Source of the DNA: Perkinsus olseni
Taxonomy: Eukaryota > Perkinsozoa > Perkinsida > Perkinsidae
Length of the DNA: 64,000 bases
Reading direction: 5' to 3'
NCBI GenBank assembly: GCA_013115135.1
Contig: JABANP010000008.1
Span: forward strand, 186,001 to 250,000
Shown here piece by piece: positions 34,620-45,900 of the stretch (positions are counted from its first letter, which is position 1; every line of letters starts with the position of its first letter). The notes beneath the pieces are model-generated. The model ran no database searches, was not told the origin of the DNA, and saw only the letters and a program-made list of their open reading frames with translations. A program made the translations under genes and the position numbers.

Positions 34620-36130
34620 TTCGTGCTCCGCGACTTCCACTATGTGAGCAGTGGGTGGTTAGAACGCTCGACTTTCTGGGCGTCTGCCGTGCAATTCCAT
34701 TCTAATCTGCATCTATCCAGTAGCCCGGGATCCCGGCCCTCAATATTTGGGACATGGTATCTCGTGACTAGCTCTCGAAGCTCCTTCAATCCTGCGCCTC
34801 GGCGGGACTATAGCTTTGATGAGCTCGAGCAGCGTCTAGGAATTCGTGCTTAGCTGATGCTACGGCTTGGCCTTGTCTTGCTCAAATGCTCGCTGACTGC
34901 GATCGCGGAGCCAGAGTTGGCGCCTGCTTGGTGTGATGATCGAGAGGATGTGGGACTCAACGTCTTTATGCTGTGGCCATGGAGGAAGGAGGAATTCACG
35001 GGGCTCCAGTACTCTGCGATAGACAGCGTAAGCCTGTTAAGCGCGCTCGAACTGCGGGGCAGCAGCGCCCGCTTGAATGCCCCGGTTCAGGTCCTCTTCA
35101 ACTATCCTCTTGCAAGGGTGTTACTGGTTTCCAATGATCTCTCTCAGGACATGTTCGCTGGACATCTATCACAAGGGTGAGTGTGGTGAGCGCTCAAGGG
35201 TAGGAATAGCTGTTTCAAGAGGCAGTCAGTGTGTCGAGTAACATTGCACAGTTCACTTCGAGGAGCGATGTCGGAGCAGCTCCGATATCACCATCATTAA
35301 GGTACTGTGTGTCTATCGTCCCTACGAGCCTTCATACTGCTGTGGAGCTCATCGCCAGTACCATGGGTCCGTCCCTCGATGACAGTCTACTCAATCAATG
35401 GGTCGAGCTTGTCACACGAGACCCCGAGAAGTAGGCTTCTAATTCTGAACCGATGCTGTTGCGCGTATTCCCTTGGATGAATACTCTGGTATTCTACCAC
35501 CGTTCCTAGGGTATTAATCCAATGCCCTCCTCGATCAAGAGATGGGTATTATGATTTCAGGCACTTCCTCTTAGTCTACCATCTGGCCGTGTATGCTCTA
35601 CAACTTCAGAAAGGTGGACTCTACGTTCCTATGGACGGGATGCTTCTCAACACTCTAGAGTACGCCGAGCTAACGATGATTATTATGCTCGACGATTATG
35701 CTATTATTCGGGTCTGAACGATTGTTATCATTCTTCCCGGTGCTGTGGTCGGGGCCCTGGGCTACTCACTGAGTAGTACTCAGGTACGTCCTTCCTCCTT
35801 CTTTGGCACCTCGCCTGGCGACCACAACCATATGGATGGAACTCTATGTGTCGCCAGAGGGTGTGTCTGACGGCGCGGTGCTGTCGCGAGAAGACTTTGA
35901 GAATACTGTGTGGCAGCGGAGTTGGATGGATAGAATGGAGGATTCGACTGTGGTGCGCTGCTCTGTTCGTTGCAAATAAATTCTCTACTAGAGAATCTCT
36001 AGGGTCTGTTGTCAAGATCAAATCTTCTCACGTTGCTGCGCTCGCTCAGATTTGCGCCACCGATTGTTTACGTTACATACCTGGAAGGGAGCCCGTCTGC
36101 AGTTTCGTGGATCATCAGCACGATCACCGG
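34620..36130 (+). CDS. Possible glycosyltransferase with degenerate DXD motif (exons only partly resolved)
   Basis: Several plus-strand exon-like frames. One (34857-35176) begins with a signal-like MLRLGLVLLKCSLTAIAEP, then VGLNVFMLWPWRKEEFTGLQ and LNAPVQVLFNYPLARVLLVS. Another (35231-35434) reads SSNIAQFTSRSDVGAAPISP and onwards. One near 35560-35650 reads HFLLVYHLAVYALQLQKGGL then YVPMDGMLLNTLE. The last resembles the region of DXD-containing sugar transferases (LLYKYGGxYxDxDV), but the first Asp is replaced by Pro. If correct, this is an inactive or altered GT-A enzyme. Joins between exons are not established, and the whole could be a pseudogene. Confidence 0.3.
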
Positions 36131-38119
36131 TGAGATAAATGGCGTGCTACTTGCTTCATATTGCCCGAGCCCGCATACCCGCACTAACGGGTCAGCAGAA
36201 ACTTGTTGGTATCACAACAATTTTGTGTATGCTCACTGTCAGTTTTTTGTGTCGTGCACTAAGCGCGGTGTATCGAAGCTGCATGAAATCTCTTCATCAG
36301 TTCTGCTCAGTGGACGCCGATATTCTGTAATCAAGATCGCACAGGGCGATGAGCTCTTCGTTGATACTTGAGGGCGCACATGCAGTCACTTCATTTGCGC
36401 GATGCCTCCTCGCAGCCCGTTATCTGAGTCTCGGACTAGTCTCTAGTCTCGGACTAGAGGAAGGGTCTCAGCTCTCCCGTATGGGTGATTGCTGTAATGC
36501 ACATTCCTCGAAGGTTTCCCGTGTTCGATTGAACGGTTTTACCTTCGGAGTTCTGGTGACCTTCGTGCCATCAAAGCCATATTCTGAGAATATTATTTTC
36601 ATCGGACTCCGATGACCGGAGTGGGATTTCTACTGGCTCGCTCGAGCAACTCGCCTCGAGCTCACTCTTGTTATATCTGGCACGGTTTCGCGATAGCGAA
36701 ATTGATACTTGCAAGGAGTTATTCTGATCGAGGGCTTGCTCACTACCAGAGGTTACTGGTCGCCAGAGGCCACTGACAACCTGATTGGAATCATGGACAC
36801 TCAATAACTGACTCGTCTTAGTCTCTCCAGCGGAGACTGTACACGATCTACAAGACTATCTTCCACGCAGTCGTTATCGGAGAGGCCACTGCTCGCAGAG
36901 ACGCGGGGACCTTCAGGGAATTCCTTGGTATTTGCTCAAGCTTCAGGCTCGGATGTCTTCAATGTTCTAGCCAGTACTTACTATTCTCCTGTGAGTGCGG
37001 TTCTCTTCTGTAACACCCGTCGTTCCAAGTACATGGTTCCAGGGTTACATCCTGCTTTGACGAAGCGAGGTGAACGAAGAGCTTCCGGGCCCAATGGGTG
37101 TTTATCACGCATCCGGACACATGCCATTCAGGCAGAGAATATGCACTTCTAGAAGGGGTCGAGGGGTGCACTAGCTCCGATAGATGTCCTGCGGATAGAG
37201 CTTCCATCAGGGAAGTTGATGCCATCATTGTGGTACAGTAACGGATGTACAGTGGAGTTCGCAAAGCTGCTACGGTCTCAGCACTGCTTGTTGTTGAGGT
37301 TGAGGCGGTCCCAGTCATTCTGAAAACACGTGCGTCAGCTGAGAAAGATCCCGGTGAAATCTTCGTGTAGGTGAAATCTTCGTTTCATGTAGATATTCTC
37401 TCGAGAGAACCACATGAGGGTGCTCTAGCCTTGGTCTCAGAAGAATGTCTCTTTAATTTCAGCTGTTGTGAGAACCGCAGAGGCTGGAGTCGACGTCAAC
37501 GCGCTCGCTACGATAGTGGCCAAAGACGCACATCGCGGAGGAGCATTATGTGGTACTCATGCTCCGAACTATCATCATTGCAGACTTCAGGCAGGTCCTA
37601 CCTTGCTGGCTCATGGCCGAGCCCAAGTTCCCCGATCTGTGGAAGAACTTCGGGAGCTTGGAATCGCTGTCCGCACGGGATAACGACCTGTTCTCCCCCG
37701 CGCTGGACTCGGGAGCGCCAGGACTGGTACACAGTTTGGTGCAATCCCTTCAGGCTCACTGCATTTCTGCTACAGGTGGCTGATTCATTCGTCAAAACTT
37801 TTCCTCCCCTTATCGATTGGTGCTGGTGATCAGCTAAACCCCATGCCTCTGAGCGTTGCGTCTTTGGCGATGATACACTTTGATCTAGGTCTACGACCTG
37901 GTGGGACACGGGCGAGGGTCCTGTTCACGGACACTAGGCCTCCCAACGGTAAGGTAGTCGATCACTGTCTTACGTGGATGGTTTTCGCAGCTCTGGAGTA
38001 AGGACTGATCGTGAATCTAGCTAGTTACACAATTTCATGGTTATCTTTGAACATTGAGAATCTTTGTTAGTGTCATCTTTCAGTATCGCTCCGATCACCG
38101 CGTGACCATATAAGGCGCC
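36131..38119. other. Unresolved region with scattered plus-strand exon-like frames
   Basis: Coherent-looking short frames occur near 36840-37010 (IFHAVVIGEATARRDAGTFR then EFLGICSSFRLGCLQC), 37465-37680 and 37850-38000 (KVVDHCLTWMVFAALE). Some are preceded by good acceptor sites such as TTTAATTTCAG at about 37461. I recognise no family. Two 14-nt direct repeats (GGTGAAATCTTCGT, 37353-37366 and 37370-37383) lie just upstream. A perfect 14-nt palindrome TTCTCTCGAGAGAA is at 37396-37409. Confidence 0.3.
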
Positions 38120-40274
38120 ACATGGTGCCGGACCAACTACAGTTGCATGAGTTCCAGATATGGGAGGGAGGATTGCCTGGCGCAGTGGGTGGCTATAGGA
38201 CATTTAAGAACCTCAGGTGGGATACTGAAGATACGCCTCCTGCCAGGAGTGTGAGCGCTCTGTGATATGTGCGGTGGTTGATCTTCTCAGGGTGAGTGCT
38301 CCGGAGCTCGTCGAACTGTCGCTTCGAGCAGAAGTGACTTTCTTCTGTCGCACGGAACCCGGACCCCATCTTCCAACGGAATACCACTCCTCGCCGAACG
38401 CGCGCTGTCAGAAGGGGCTTCCAACCGGCAAGGGGCGAGTGGGCGGTCTGCGGCACGCCACGCGAGGTCAACGCCGCTGTCGATTTGCTCAGCTATGAGC
38501 CAACATTTCTGGACAGCTTCGTTACCATGAGCATCTCGGTGAATCCAGTGAAATCGTGTGCGGCGCCGACGGAGAGGCTAAATCCAGGCGGTTTTAGGAG
38601 ACAACCTCACCCTCGCTTTGGTCGAACCAGCGAGGCTTATCACTGTGGTGGCGCACTCGGCGGAGCGGTGCTGGTTGTTGAGGAGGATGGCGAGAAGCAT
38701 TCTGGAGTGGTATCCTGGAATGAAGTTCCTCGCAACATGCGAATGCGCATACGAGGGCGACCCGAGCTGTGCCCTCTCCCCTACACCCCACGTCGATCCA
38801 GAGGTCCCGAGCATGACTGTGTACGACGTACCGTATGATTTTGGTCTATCGAGAGGCAAGTCGCTTCTGATATCCTTGGTGGAGACCGAGTTCGTATTGG
38901 TGTTGGACGACGACTTCGTGCGCTCATACCACTCTTGTCTAGAGTGCATGTTATGGAGGATGCGCAGCAAGATTCACTCAGCGCAGTGGCGACCTCTTGA
39001 CATTGTAGGCTTCCCTGTGCTTGAGGACGAGCGTGCCTTCGGGGCTTTCCGAGGAAAACTACGACTAACTGACCAGAAACTCTTCCTCGAACCGTTCGTC
39101 GAGTCCACTCACCCCGATGGCTGTGCTAGAGTAGATATTTGCCCGATGGTGTTCTTGGCCCGAACTGAGCGGATGAAGACATTCCAGTGGCAACTAGACC
39201 TACCAGTAGGGGAGCATGAACAATTCTTCCTCTCCAACAAGCACAAAGGGATCCAAGTAGCAGTCTGCTTTGACTCCTCCTTCCCCCACTTTAGAGTCAA
39301 TACGAGCTCTCCACACTATGACGCTAGACGGGAACGTATGCGTAAGCTCATGACCAGCGTCTTCGCTCGGGTCGGCGTAGCTCAGTCATACTATCTCTTT
39401 CATAAATACTCGTACACGAGTAGTGATGACTTCGACTCGCTCATCGAGGTTGGCCTCGAACCACACACGGTGTCTGATGATACATGCGACCCTAGGCCAC
39501 ACCCTCCCAAGCCATTCCGTCTGGTGATGATGGCGGTGCTATCCGAGGGCGATCACCTTGCTCATCGCCATGCCTTGAGACAGCCGAGCTCCTACCTGTC
39601 TCGACTGGCTGATGCACAGGCGTGCTACTGGGTATTCCTGGTGCCAGCAGAGAGTCGTAGAGATCCGCAAGTTCGCCGAGAGTTTGATGAGTTCGGTGAC
39701 ATAGTTTTCGTCCCGGATGGGTGGACGTCGACTACGCTCGCTTATGCTCTGGAATTCTTCAGCACGTTTGAGTTGCTGTGGTTGATGTTCATCCGAGATG
39801 ATGTTCACTTCGACGTCGGGAAGTTCATTGAATTCATGCGCGAGATGGAGCCTCCCCGTATGAAGCTGTTTTATGACCCGTCGAGCGTGAGATCTGTCTT
39901 CGGCATGTCACGAGATATGCATCAACTGTTGGCTAACCCGGCTATCTTGTCGAGGCTCAAGCCGTACCGGGAGATGTGGTATGCTCTGAACCAGTGGGCA
40001 GAACCATTTCAAGTAGGGCAGTCTCGTCTCTCTACGTCGCCCGCGCCTCGACCTCCGCTTTCGCGCGGTGGAGACATTCATGTCTACTCCTTTATGTCGA
40101 AGTTCTCAGGTTGAGCGTCGAGAGATTACTGGTGGTCATGTGTCCGTGAATTTCACGGCCGCAGGGGCATCCTGCACTCACGGCGCGTCGCTGCTCGGAC
40201 TGCTGACGGCAGAGCAGCTGAGCATGACGAGCGAGCTCTCAGCCGCTGGGGTCGATCCGTGTGCCATGTTCTGA
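38120..40274 (+). CDS. Two-domain glycosyltransferase: GalNAc-transferase-like plus galactosyltransferase (GT31)-like
   Basis: The core frame 38600-40114 encodes two sugar-transferase modules in one chain. The first reads LTLALVEPARLITVVAHSAE, SILEWYPGMKF, DFGLSRGKSLLISLVETEF and VLVLDDDFVRSYHS. The GLSxGRN...DDDF pattern is that of beta-1,4-GalNAc transferases (B4GALNT type). The second reads FRLVMMAVLSEGDHLAHRHA, EFDEFGDIVFVPDGWTSTTL and LLWLMFIRDDVHFDVGKF, matching beta-1,3-galactosyltransferases (R...E...GDIV...D.Y..L...K.DDD), with RDD as the DXD-like motif. Upstream exons near 38120-38270 and 38290-38540 (PREVNAAVDLLSYEPTFLD) probably supply the N-terminus. Frame changes at about 38451 and 40019, after which EITGGHVSVNFTAAGAS runs to a TGA at 40274. 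Probably Golgi; the anchor was not located. Confidence 0.55.
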
Positions 40275-40735
40275 CATGTGATTCGTATGAGCTCACGTTG
40301 GGATGCTCTTGGTCCCGAACAGTCACTTTCACGGAGTTATCGAACATTTCGAACCTTGCTGAGTGCGGAGTTTATTCGACCTAATCGGATACACCGGAGA
40401 GGCGGGAATCACGAGAGCTTCCCTGTGCTTACATCACAGTTGCGCGTCAGGGGTGATACCTCAAATACTTCGAAAACATACCTCGGAGCAAGCGGGACAG
40501 AGAAGAGCGTAAAATGGCGATAGAAGTAGGTTGGCAGCTCTAGCGTAGATCCTCTAGCCTAGATGAAATTGCATCACCCTTTCCCTACCACTGTGTGGCG
40601 TTTATCCGCAGAGACGGTTTCGTTATTTGTGGTGGAGTTCGAATTCTGCTTGCCTCCTTGAACGCAGGATCGCGCCGGGACATATGCACTTGGAACGGTT
40701 CCATAATGTTGCGCGCTGTCAGGTTTTTGTGCATC

Positions 40736-42940
40736 ATGGCCTGGCGATTATTATCTTTGATCGTCCTCTTAATTGACCGTTTTGTTGTATCGCGTCTGCT
40801 TGAGACGTCATACTATAATATATCATGGAGTGCTTCACTAGTCTCCAATGGTTCAGAACAGTCCCTTACCCCTTCATCTGCGAGCCGCACAGGCGTCGCT
40901 TGGTGGGCATGCTTCTCCGCTGACCAAGGCCAGGTCCTTGGCTACAATGTTACTCTCCAATTCGAGCCCAATGATGCCGGTGGGTCGAAGGTCTTTCTCA
41001 AGGTCTCAGCAACCAGTGACTGCGGGGAGTCCGCAATCGTCGATGAACTCGCTAAAGGTCACATCGTGGTCCATTACGGCAAGCCTGGCCAGCAGACACA
41101 TTGTTGGAAGCGTCATCTTACCCTATGGCTACGGGCGGAGAATTAACTGCAACTCTGAGTCTTGTGAACGCAGCATGGCCTATGGATCGGATGCTAGCTA
41201 CCAAATACTAATATCCGAGCTCAGCAATGGCGACACCGGCTTCCTGATGACTTTGGATGGTGCTGGCTTCCTGAAGACTTACACGTCGAATGACCAAGGA
41301 GCAGAGTTATCGGTTACCACGCAGGTGAGCTCCTCTTCACGGTTGATGGGCTGTTAGCAGTGATATTCTTATCTCAGTTACGTAGGAGACTCGACCCGGC
41401 AAGTCTACCTTATCGATCGCCTTTCCCGACCGTCGTCGGAGTCATCCAAGGTGGCTGGCTCGACGTCGCCCACATATATCGTCATTGGGCCGTCCCTGTA
41501 TTCACTGGCCCCAAGAAGAGGACATGGTTCGATGAGGAACCCGGGGCCCTGTGGGTGAACAGTCACTGGGAAGCTGAGGACGGGTTCGCTAAACTTGGTG
41601 GTCAACCAGCCCGTGTACTTGACAACATCAGGAGACTCCGCGAACTTGTTGGTACGGAGAACAGCGTTGCTTTGCACTGGTATGAATGGGACAAGCTAGG
41701 TTACATCGATGGTGATAATTACACAGACTGTCCTGATGTTGCATGCGGGTTCGACACCCACTACCCACATTATTTTCCTCCCCGACCCGGTTTCGGTGGC
41801 GCTGTTGACGAGCTCCTAGATATGGGCGTGCGAGTGTTCCCTTACATCAACGGGAGGCTCTTCGACATGCAGCTGCCAGAATGGAAGGATTCTGTCGAGG
41901 CCAATCATGCATGCCGTGATGAGCACGGCAATGTCATCTCGGAGTCATTCGTGTCGGACTTCGGGGTACCTAACCCCGATGGCCCCTACTGGTCCAGCGT
42001 CATTGAAGGAGTGTGCAGCGACATGATGTAAGCGATTGGGGATTCTCTGCTTGTCGACCTCCAACTCTTCGAGTTAGCGTGAAACTCGGCAGACAACTGT
42101 CACAGTTGAACTGTGCCCATGAATATTTGGTTCAGGCAAGCCTTCCCCAACTTAAGTGGTATCTACATTGACGAGCTCGCCGCGGCACCCAACTATGCAT
42201 GCTACATCAACGGTCGAGCTCACAACTGGGTGCATGGAATCAACAAGGTTGCAATAGGGTAAGCCTCAGACGGTTACCCTTCGGAGTGCTTCCGACATGA
42301 GTATTCCAACGCGCTTCATTGGTTCTACTGAGATGCAGGGAGATAGTTTATCTCGCTTAGGTGCTCGAATGGTATATCGCAATGGAAGGCTGGAGTCCCG
42401 ACTATCACCGAGTCCAATGCTGAGACCATGATGAAGAGTGTGGATGCTTATCTTACTCTCGTGGCGATGCTGGCTGCTGATCCGGTGCCTGTATTTGGTG
42501 CTGTTTATGGTGGACACTACAAGGGTGTTGGCTCCCTCTTCCAATTGCAAAGTCAAGGGACCTCGTTTAGCTTTACTAAAGCTATTTGTCAGCAACTTCT
42601 CTTCGGCAATCGCATCGGATGGTTTGCACTTGACGGCAAGGACGGTTTCCTCAGTTTTCTTGAAGATTCGCCCGAGTCCGTAGCATTTCTTCGGAGAGCT
42701 CTACAAATCCGGTCTATGTTCTCGTTGTGGTTCGATCATGGACGCCCCGAACGGCAGTACGGGCGTACCAAGCAGGAGTGGGTCTACGAGAACGCCTTCC
42801 TCCATCTGAAGACCTACATGACCATCACCTGTCAGCCCCTTGAGTCCTCCGACACTCCGGTGGAGGAATTGGTGTATGGTGAAATGAATACGGTCAACGT
42901 TGCTTCGGAGGTGACCTTGGAAAATATTATCCTATTGTAG
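40736..42940 (+). CDS. DUF6259 glycoside-hydrolase-like protein with N-terminal anchor
   Basis: Start MAWRLLSLIVLLIDRFVV (signal/anchor). Exon 1 has a beta-rich domain (VLGYNVTLQFEPNDAGGSKV; SVILPYGYGRRINCNSES). Intron GTGAGCTCC...CTTATCTCAG (about 41324-41378). Exon 2 has the barrel start: VALHWYEWDKLGYIDGDNYT, GFDTHYPHYFPPRPGFGGAV and DMGVRVFPYINGRLFDMQLP. Intron of about 110 nt. Exon 3 reads AFPNLSGIYIDELAAAPNYA. Another intron of about 110 nt follows, then exon 4: VPTITESNAETMMKSVDAYL through the stop at 42938-42940. The IDELA and TESNAE segments sit where barrel hydrolases place acidic catalytic residues (inference). The frame changes at about 41099 (ACA-C-ATT). Substrate unknown; it is the last gene of the glycan-related run. 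Confidence 0.7.
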
Positions 42941-45900
42941 CCTGATTTACGATCCCGTCTTTCATTGAGATCTTCGAACTATTCTTTCGTCTCTATTTCT
43001 TGATATTGCACAGTTGCCACACTTCACGTTTCTTTTAGACCTAACAATGGTGGCGCACGAGCCCGTTTAATGAGACCTATCCACAGAGTAGTTGTGTAAC
43101 ATTTATCTTTCTTTCATTCCTAGTGAGCTGATAAATGAACTACAATTCATCCGTGTTGCGTTTGGTCTATTCTTTATGGCGGGATATCGATATTTGGGCG
43201 AACAACGGGGAGGAATCGTACCCGTGGTGATTGCTGGTGGCCTTCTTATGGGGTATCTCGTTTCGTCCACTGAAGCCGGGAGTAGTGGACGCTCACAATG
43301 TACCTCGAGCTCGTCCAGAGGGTTCCATGGCTGAGTGTCCTTTGATTTGCTTATCTCGATTGGCAGTGCTCCAGAAGCGCATAATGTCGATACCCTTGCT
43401 CGGCTCATCGAAGTCCTTCTTGGTAGGGTCTGGTCACCAACCAGGTGGACTGGCCGCTTCCACCGAGAACACTTCGGAAAAGGCGCTCTCTATCAGAGTG
43501 GCTCAGCTGACAACCGCGCTTCAACGAACGGCTGAAAGCGTCGCGAAGGGGGATATCAGGCAAGCTTTGCGATAATCTTCGCCCTCATTCTGTCTCTTCG
43601 TGAGCCCCCCCCCCTCATGGTTCTTCACTAAAGTAGTCTATTCGTGCAGGCTGGAGGAGGTGGATGAGGTTTCCACTCTCGCCACCGAAGTACTATCTGA
43701 GTGCAAACGATCTTCGGAAGCTCAAAAGGAGAATGAATACACGAAGTAGGGGCTATGCCTTCGAATGGATGGTAGCGCAAGTCAAGGTTCGTCACCCCAG
43801 CTTATCGGCTGTGGCATGTTTGCATATCCCTTTCCAAGCACATAGACGAGTTTAAGTCCGCCGCTGTGGAAGACGCCGTGATCATAAAACTTCGGGTAGT
43901 CCGTGCCCGGTCTACATCGTCATGGACCGCTCATCTATGTAGGAGCTCGACTGCATCTGCCGAGAAGTAGCAGCGCGGGCTCTGGAGTGTGGTACGAGGG
44001 AAATGCTCACTTCTGGCAGTGACGATGAGGAAACTCGCTCACAACGCGACAATCTCATCAAGATCTGGTAGCGGTCGTGTGATTGCTCGGTTGCGGACTG
44101 TGGGCGGTCGTAGGTTGCGCACTGGGCAGAGTTGGCTGTCATTGTCCTCGGGAGGTCGCTGAAGAATGGGCAGCAGCCAACGCTGCTCTAACACGAGGAA
44201 TCACGATATTCAAGAAGGCTGTCACTGAGCTATCCGAAGAAGTCGTGAGTGAAACAACGAAGAACGCAGCCTACTCGGGAGCCTTGCACTTGGCTCAAGG
44301 CTTGTGCCTTACTGGAAGCTGGGATGGAGCTGTTCAAGTATAGCTCTGCTCGTGTAATTACGACGTTATTGCGGTTTGTCTCAGACGATCAGTAGTTGCC
44401 GTTCCTTGCTGTCAAACTGGACGGGTTACAGACGAATCGAGGCAGAGCTTGAGCTTGCCTATCAGTGCAGAGATATCGGCATCAGGATGGTACGGGCCAG
44501 GAATTCAGCCAACGGCAACCATTGGGCTATCGGTAGGCTACTTTGTGCACAGCGACTATAGCTGGTTGAGCAACTCAACTATTCTTGGTCTGCTCGTGGT
44601 TGTGATCTCAGGCCTGCCTGGATGGTCGTCCTCGGCCGTCCCGACACCCCCTCCTGAGTTGTCGAAGGTTGTGGAACTGCTGGAATGCGCGGTTGACGTT
44701 TTGTCAGAAGGCAGTTCACCCCGTATGGATCTCGAGACGACCGGTAGGCTGGCGAATCTTGACGATCCGCGTTGCATCGACCGGGGTGGATCGTTAGACT
44801 AAACTCAACCCTAAGTAAAAGCTTCGACACAATCGATAGTGGGCGAATGGAAGCGCATGGGTCCTGCAGCAAAGGGGAGCTCTCGAACATTACTGACCGT
44901 ATGTGCTCGGTTCTCGCAGTCCTGATGCAACTGAGCAAGGCTCGCAGTGAGATCTGCCGCCTACTGGCTGAGGTCCACTCTATGCAGCGGCAACCGGAGA
45001 AAGCTCTTGAATTCGTACACGTGGCAATCAGAGAGGATATTCAACACAAGGCATTCGGGTGGGGCAAAGGATCAATCGGCGGGGCCTACTCACCCAGCTG
45101 TTGCCAGGGGATATTACGATAGCGTTCGCGTGGCTGTGTGGATTGTCCTCAATGCCCAGCCGAAGATGATCAAGGCAGGCACCACCGAGGAGCTGATCAA
45201 GACGGGGGAAGTGAGCGTCTGTAATGGACTGCCGTGAATCTGTAGTTGGATTTCAGCTGAAGAGATTAGTGGAAGAGTATTGTGCAGCGGGGGATGAAGT
45301 CCCACAGGAGTTCCAATCCAGCCCATCGGACAGGCTATTTAACCTCGGAGAACCGCTACTGCATGCATTAGTCACACTATCTGAGGACACGAGCCCAGTC
45401 GACGGCTCATCGGCGAGATTGGACGAGATTCTCGAGGTATGCCTTCTACGTTAGTCGTTTTCGCTGCCTACACGGACTACCATGGTTCGGTTCCGAGGCT
45501 ATATAGGAATCGTGATATTAAGGAGACTCGATAGACCACACTGTGGTCACCACACTGTGGTCTTGAGAACGATCAGCTCCTCGGTTGTGATGATCGTAAT
45601 GCGACGTTTCATCAGGCACTGGGCTTAGTCTTGCAATCCTTGCAGCGTGACTGTGACGGCCCCTCGCTCATACTGCTGGCGGCTAGCGTAGCGGATGCTA
45701 TAGGAACTATTTCTCGGGCTATTCCACGCGGGGAGGGGAAGAATGACGGTAAACAGGGGAGTAGGTACATTCTTCGAAGGGCACGCGATCAGTGGTGTGC
45801 AGAGGTGATCTTCGCGCGCGTCTCCGTTCCCCTGGAGCCACCTTAGTCCGAGGTTTGGCCTGTGTAGCTCAAATCCTCTAGGACTCGCATGGATGACTCT

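Noticed and set aside
36925..37060. Cys-containing exon (GICSSFRLGCLQC) considered as an Erv/ALR sulfhydryl oxidase
   Set aside because: The expected Trp/His FAD-binding residues and the second CxxC are not visible.
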